Shown here: one piece after another, positions 31,945 through 34,644 of the stretch
Numbering within the stretch: the first letter of the stretch is position 1
Layout: each line of letters starts with the position of its first letter
From: Cryptomeria japonica
Lineage: Eukaryota; Streptophyta; Pinopsida; Cupressales; Cupressaceae
Assembly: GCF_030272615.1 (NCBI RefSeq)
Contig: NC_081409.1
Coordinates: 206,155,546 to 206,190,189, forward strand
Direction of reading: 5' to 3'
DNA: 34,644 nt
Translations under genes and position numbers: made by a program
The notes under the pieces: generated by a model
What the model was told of the DNA's origin: nothing
What the model saw: the letters and a program-made list of their open reading frames with translations, nothing else
Database searches by the model: none

Positions 31945-33459
31945 ATGTATAAAAGGGATGCACCAAAGTTGAACAAGTCAAGTTTCACCACATGGCAGAA
32001 AATGATGAAGCTACGCTTATCAGGAATTGGAGAATATGCAGCATATTATCAGGAGAATGATTACACTGCACCTAGCACCTACCCGATGACATTGAAAGAA
32101 ATAAAGGCAAAGCAAGAACATATTCAAGCAATGATTGAAATAACATCAACATTGACCGACTCAGAGTTTAATGATCTAGAAGGTTGTAATGATGCCAAAG
32201 CTATGTGGAATAATCTTACATCTGTGTATGGTGGTGATGAACATGTTCAAAGAGGAAAAGTTGACAGTCTAAGAGGTCAACTTGAATCCATGAGAATGAA
32301 TGAAGGTGAGAACATAATCCAATACAGTACAAGGTTAAAGGAAACTGTCAATCAAATCAAAGGAGCAGGAGGAACTATTGAAGAAAAGGATGTAACAAGT
32401 AAGTTGCTGAGAACACTTCTACCTGCTTATGTCATTCAAGTCTCTGCAATTAATGAATTAAGGTTTGTACCAAACATGCCAGTCTCTTTGGATGCTACTA
32501 TCGGTAAGCTACATGCTTTTGAGTTAAGTAATTTTGATAACAGTGGGTCTTCGGTAAACAAAGTTGAATCTGCATTCAGTTCTTTTCATCTTGGTGAATC
32601 TAATGATTACAATGATAGAATGTATAAGTATGTTGAAGGAAATCAAATTGGAGAAAGTGAGAGATTTTTCAAAAACATGGAAGAAGTACACAAACTATAT
32701 GAGGAAATCAGAAAGCAAGAAGAGTTTGAAGCATTATTGGCCAGAAGGTTACCTATAGGCAAAGGTAAGTATAAAGGAAAGTTACCTTTAAAATGTTTCA
32801 ACTGTGATAAAATTGGACATATGGCTTCTAACTGTCCTGACAAAGAATCTAGTGAAAAGAGAGAATACCGAGATGACAGACAGAAAGATAACCAATACAG
32901 AGGGCACCGAGAATTCAAAAGGAGAGATAGAAAGACATGCCTAGTAGTTGATGAGGAATCCAATGATGATAAATCTGATGGGACTAAGACAGAGGAAGTT
33001 GTATATGTAGCTATCAAAGATGGATCACATGAAGAAAGGTATGAAGAAAAAGCCTTATTATCACACATCAATAATAATGATTCTTGGATCATAGATAGTG
33101 GATGCTCACATCACATGACAGGTGATAAACACAAGTTTGTTAAATTAGAAGATTATGATGGAGGTTATGTAAGATTTGGTAATGATGCACCATGTCCTGT
33201 AAAAGGTAAAGGTTCTATCACACTTCTTGACAATGCTAAATGTGATGATGTATATTGGGTTGAAGGTCTGAAATACAATTTGTTGAATGTAGCACAGCTA
33301 AACAATACAGGATACCGAATAGAATTTCAGAAAGGAATTGTCAAAGTTCATGACAAACATGGAAAGTTGGCTGCTACCGGGACTCAAACAAGAGGTAATA
33401 CATTTCATCTTAACTCAACTCGGAACAATTGTCTATATGCAAAAATAGAAGATACCTAG
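31945..33459 (+). CDS. Copia Gag-protease and pre-integrase region (first open part of the polyprotein)
   Basis: The first ATG in the frame is 31945 (MYKRDAPKLNKSSFTTWQ); an upstream TTG in frame is not a likely start. The N-terminal 200 residues are a Copia Gag domain (..W.KMMKLRLSGIG.., A-M-W-N-N-L-T-S-V-Y-G-G, LESMRMNEGE, L-L-R-T-L-L-P-A-Y). A CCHC zinc knuckle C-F-N-C-D-K-I-G-H-M-A-S-N-C lies at 32794-32835. A charged linker follows, then the aspartic protease active site W-I-I-D-S-G-C-S-H-H-M-T with Asp at 33094, and a pre-integrase segment (YWVEGLKYNLLNVAQL). Gag packages the RNA and protease cleaves the polyprotein. A TAG at 33457 ends the frame just before the integrase zinc-binding region. 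Confidence 0.9.
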   Translation: MYKRDAPKLNKSSFTTWQKMMKLRLSGIGEYAAYYQENDYTAPSTYPMTLKEIKAKQEHIQAMIEITSTLTDSEFNDLEGCNDAKAMWNNLTSVYGGDEHVQRGKVDSLRGQLESMRMNEGENIIQYSTRLKETVNQIKGAGGTIEEKDVTSKLLRTLLPAYVIQVSAINELRFVPNMPVSLDATIGKLHAFELSNFDNSGSSVNKVESAFSSFHLGESNDYNDRMYKYVEGNQIGESERFFKNMEEVHKLYEEIRKQEEFEALLARRLPIGKGKYKGKLPLKCFNCDKIGHMASNCPDKESSEKREYRDDRQKDNQYRGHREFKRRDRKTCLVVDEESNDDKSDGTKTEEVVYVAIKDGSHEERYEEKALLSHINNNDSWIIDSGCSHHMTGDKHKFVKLEDYDGGYVRFGNDAPCPVKGKGSITLLDNAKCDDVYWVEGLKYNLLNVAQLNNTGYRIEFQKGIVKVHDKHGKLAATGTQTRGNTFHLNSTRNNCLYAKIEDT

Positions 33460-34644
33460 TTATGGCATATAAAGTTTTGTCATGTAAATTTTGATAACCT
33501 AATCAAAATAAGTAAGAAGCACTGTGTAAGAGGTCTACCGAGCTTGGAAAAACTTGAGAATGCAATATGCTGAGGATGCCAGATGGGTAAGATGACAAAA
33601 TCAAGCTTTACAAGTAAGTCTTACACTTCTAAAGGAATTTTAGATCTTGTACACACTGATCTTTGTGGTCCTATGAAAGTTCAAAGCTATTATGGTGATA
33701 AATACTTCATATTATTTGTGGATGACTACTCAAGGATGATGTCAGTTATGTTTTTAAAATAGAAATTAGAAGCCTTTCAAATGTTCAAATGGTATAAGGC
33801 AAGAGTTGAAAATGAAACAGGAAGATAATTGAAATGTCTAAGATCTGATAGAGGAGGAGAGTTCATTTTAGATGAATTTAACTTATTTTGCAATGATCAT
33901 GGTATAAAGAGACAATTGTTTGCACCGAGAACACCACAGCAAAATGGGATAGCTGAAAGAAGAAATAGATCAATTGTAGATTATGTCAAAACCTTGATGA
34001 TAGAAAAGAGAGTACCTCAAATATTTTGGAGAGAAGCAATAAGCATTGTAGTTTACACCCTGAACCAAGTATAACTAAAGAAAGGAACAATGAAGACACC
34101 GTATGAAATCTGGTATGATAAGAAACCAAATGTAAGTTATTTTAAAATATTTGGAAGTAGATGTTATGTTCACAAAGATGACAGAAATGGAAAATTTGAT
34201 CACAAAAGCGAGGAAGGAACATTTCTTGGTTATTCCTCTAGGAGTAAAGCATTTAAATGTCTGATCAAATCATCTAACAAAATAGTGGAAAGTGCAAATG
34301 TGAAAATTGATGAATTTACATAAAGGAATGATGAAGGAAATTCCAAAGAACTAGAAGATTATGAAGAGTTTGTATATGTACAACCGAGAAGTCTAACCAA
34401 GAAAGTCGATGAAGAAAATACTTAATTACTGAGTGATGAAGAAGATCATACAGAGCCTAATGAGCCTATATTAGCAAAATTTGTCAGAAGAAATCATGCA
34501 TCAAGTCAGATTATAGGAGATAAGGATGCTCCAGTGATGACAAGGAACAAACTGAGACAGAACACATGTCTGATATCCGAGTTTGAACCGAGGATAGTAA
34601 AAGAGGCATTAAGCAATGAAGATTGGGTGAATGTTAGGATAGAA
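33460..34644 (+). pseudogene. Copia integrase and start of RT (same frame, seven stops, runs off the window)
   Basis: The gag-pro frame continues without any frameshift. It reads LWHIKFCHVNFDNLIKISKK (HH of the HHCC zinc site), C-stop-G-C-Q (CC, stop TGA at 33571), then the DDE core: H-T-D with Asp at 33658, R-S-D-R-G-G-E with Asp at 33847, and N-G-I-A-E with Glu at 33955; exactly 35 residues separate the last Asp and Glu. The Copia integrase C-terminal motif TPYEIWYDKKPNVSYFKIFG follows. In-frame stops lie at 33457, 33571, 33760, 33826, 34072, 34321 and 34423. The last visible residues (EPRIVKEALSNEDWV) are the lead into a Copia RT domain. Confidence 0.9.

Larger units (their letters stand above)
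19166..34644 (+). mobile_element. Copia LTR retrotransposon (plus strand), interrupted, 3' end outside the window
   Basis: The 5' LTR runs from TGTTGG at 19166 to CTAACA at 31882, with a Gypsy insertion in its U5 part (20635-31785 plus one GTTGC duplication). Without the insertion the LTR is about 1.56 kb. A primer site follows at 31885-31896, then a single-frame gag-protease-integrase region. The window ends at the start of the RT domain, so RT, RNase H and the 3' LTR are not visible. The protease-integrase-RT order defines Copia (Pseudoviridae-type). Seven nonsense codons show it is defective. Confidence 0.93.

Overview
This window looks like intergenic DNA from a large plant genome, most likely a conifer or other gymnosperm. 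It is AT-rich and full of LTR-retrotransposon wreckage. It also carries Penelope-like element (PLE) sequence with a GIY-YIG endonuclease, which among land plants is known mainly from conifers (the Dryad group). I see no intact host gene and no tRNA, rRNA or CRISPR array. Almost every coding trace is a broken transposon gene or a gene relic.

Layout, left to right. (1) 60-2400: two PLE fragments in inverted, head-to-head orientation, joined by a near-perfect 42-bp-arm hairpin. The left copy keeps the reverse-transcriptase YVDD but has lost the GIY-YIG core. The right copy keeps GIY-YIG but has a damaged YVDD. (2) 2400-18600: old, decayed DNA. It contains a degraded LTR related to the Gypsy family seen further right (about 5830-7160), a decayed Copia element with LTRs, primer site and gag relic (about 7760-10890), an unidentified protein relic (12792-13451, minus), a PPR-gene relic (about 17440-17755), several perfect tandem duplications and one dispersed repeat pair. 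(3) 18596-19165: a 570-bp CA/TG/TA microsatellite made almost wholly of alternating purine-pyrimidine.

(4) 19166 to the end is a three-level nest that can be resolved to the base. A Copia element on the plus strand starts directly against the microsatellite (5' LTR 19166-20634 plus 31791-31882, primer site, gag, protease, integrase; its RT start runs off the window). A Gypsy-type element on the minus strand (20635-31785, duplication GTTGC) sits inside that Copia 5' LTR. It encodes only Gag and a protease-like protein, with no RT, RNase H or integrase. A small coding-free LTR element on the minus strand (24641-27904, duplication ATTTG) sits inside the Gypsy gag gene. Hand-counted LTR divergence (about 3.3 % for the Gypsy element, about 2 % for the inner one) agrees with the nesting order.

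The most distinctive signal is a family of GC-rich palindromic modules (about 27-31 nt, pattern GGACC..GGCGC..GCGCC..GGTCC) found repeatedly in the Gypsy LTR and 5' leader and, degraded, in the older LTR at 5868-6039. Other points for a second look are the single-frame gag-UAG-pro layout with a non-canonical protease motif, the pol-less structure, clusters of ACCGAG in the Copia element, and reading frames decayed by stop codons rather than frameshifts.
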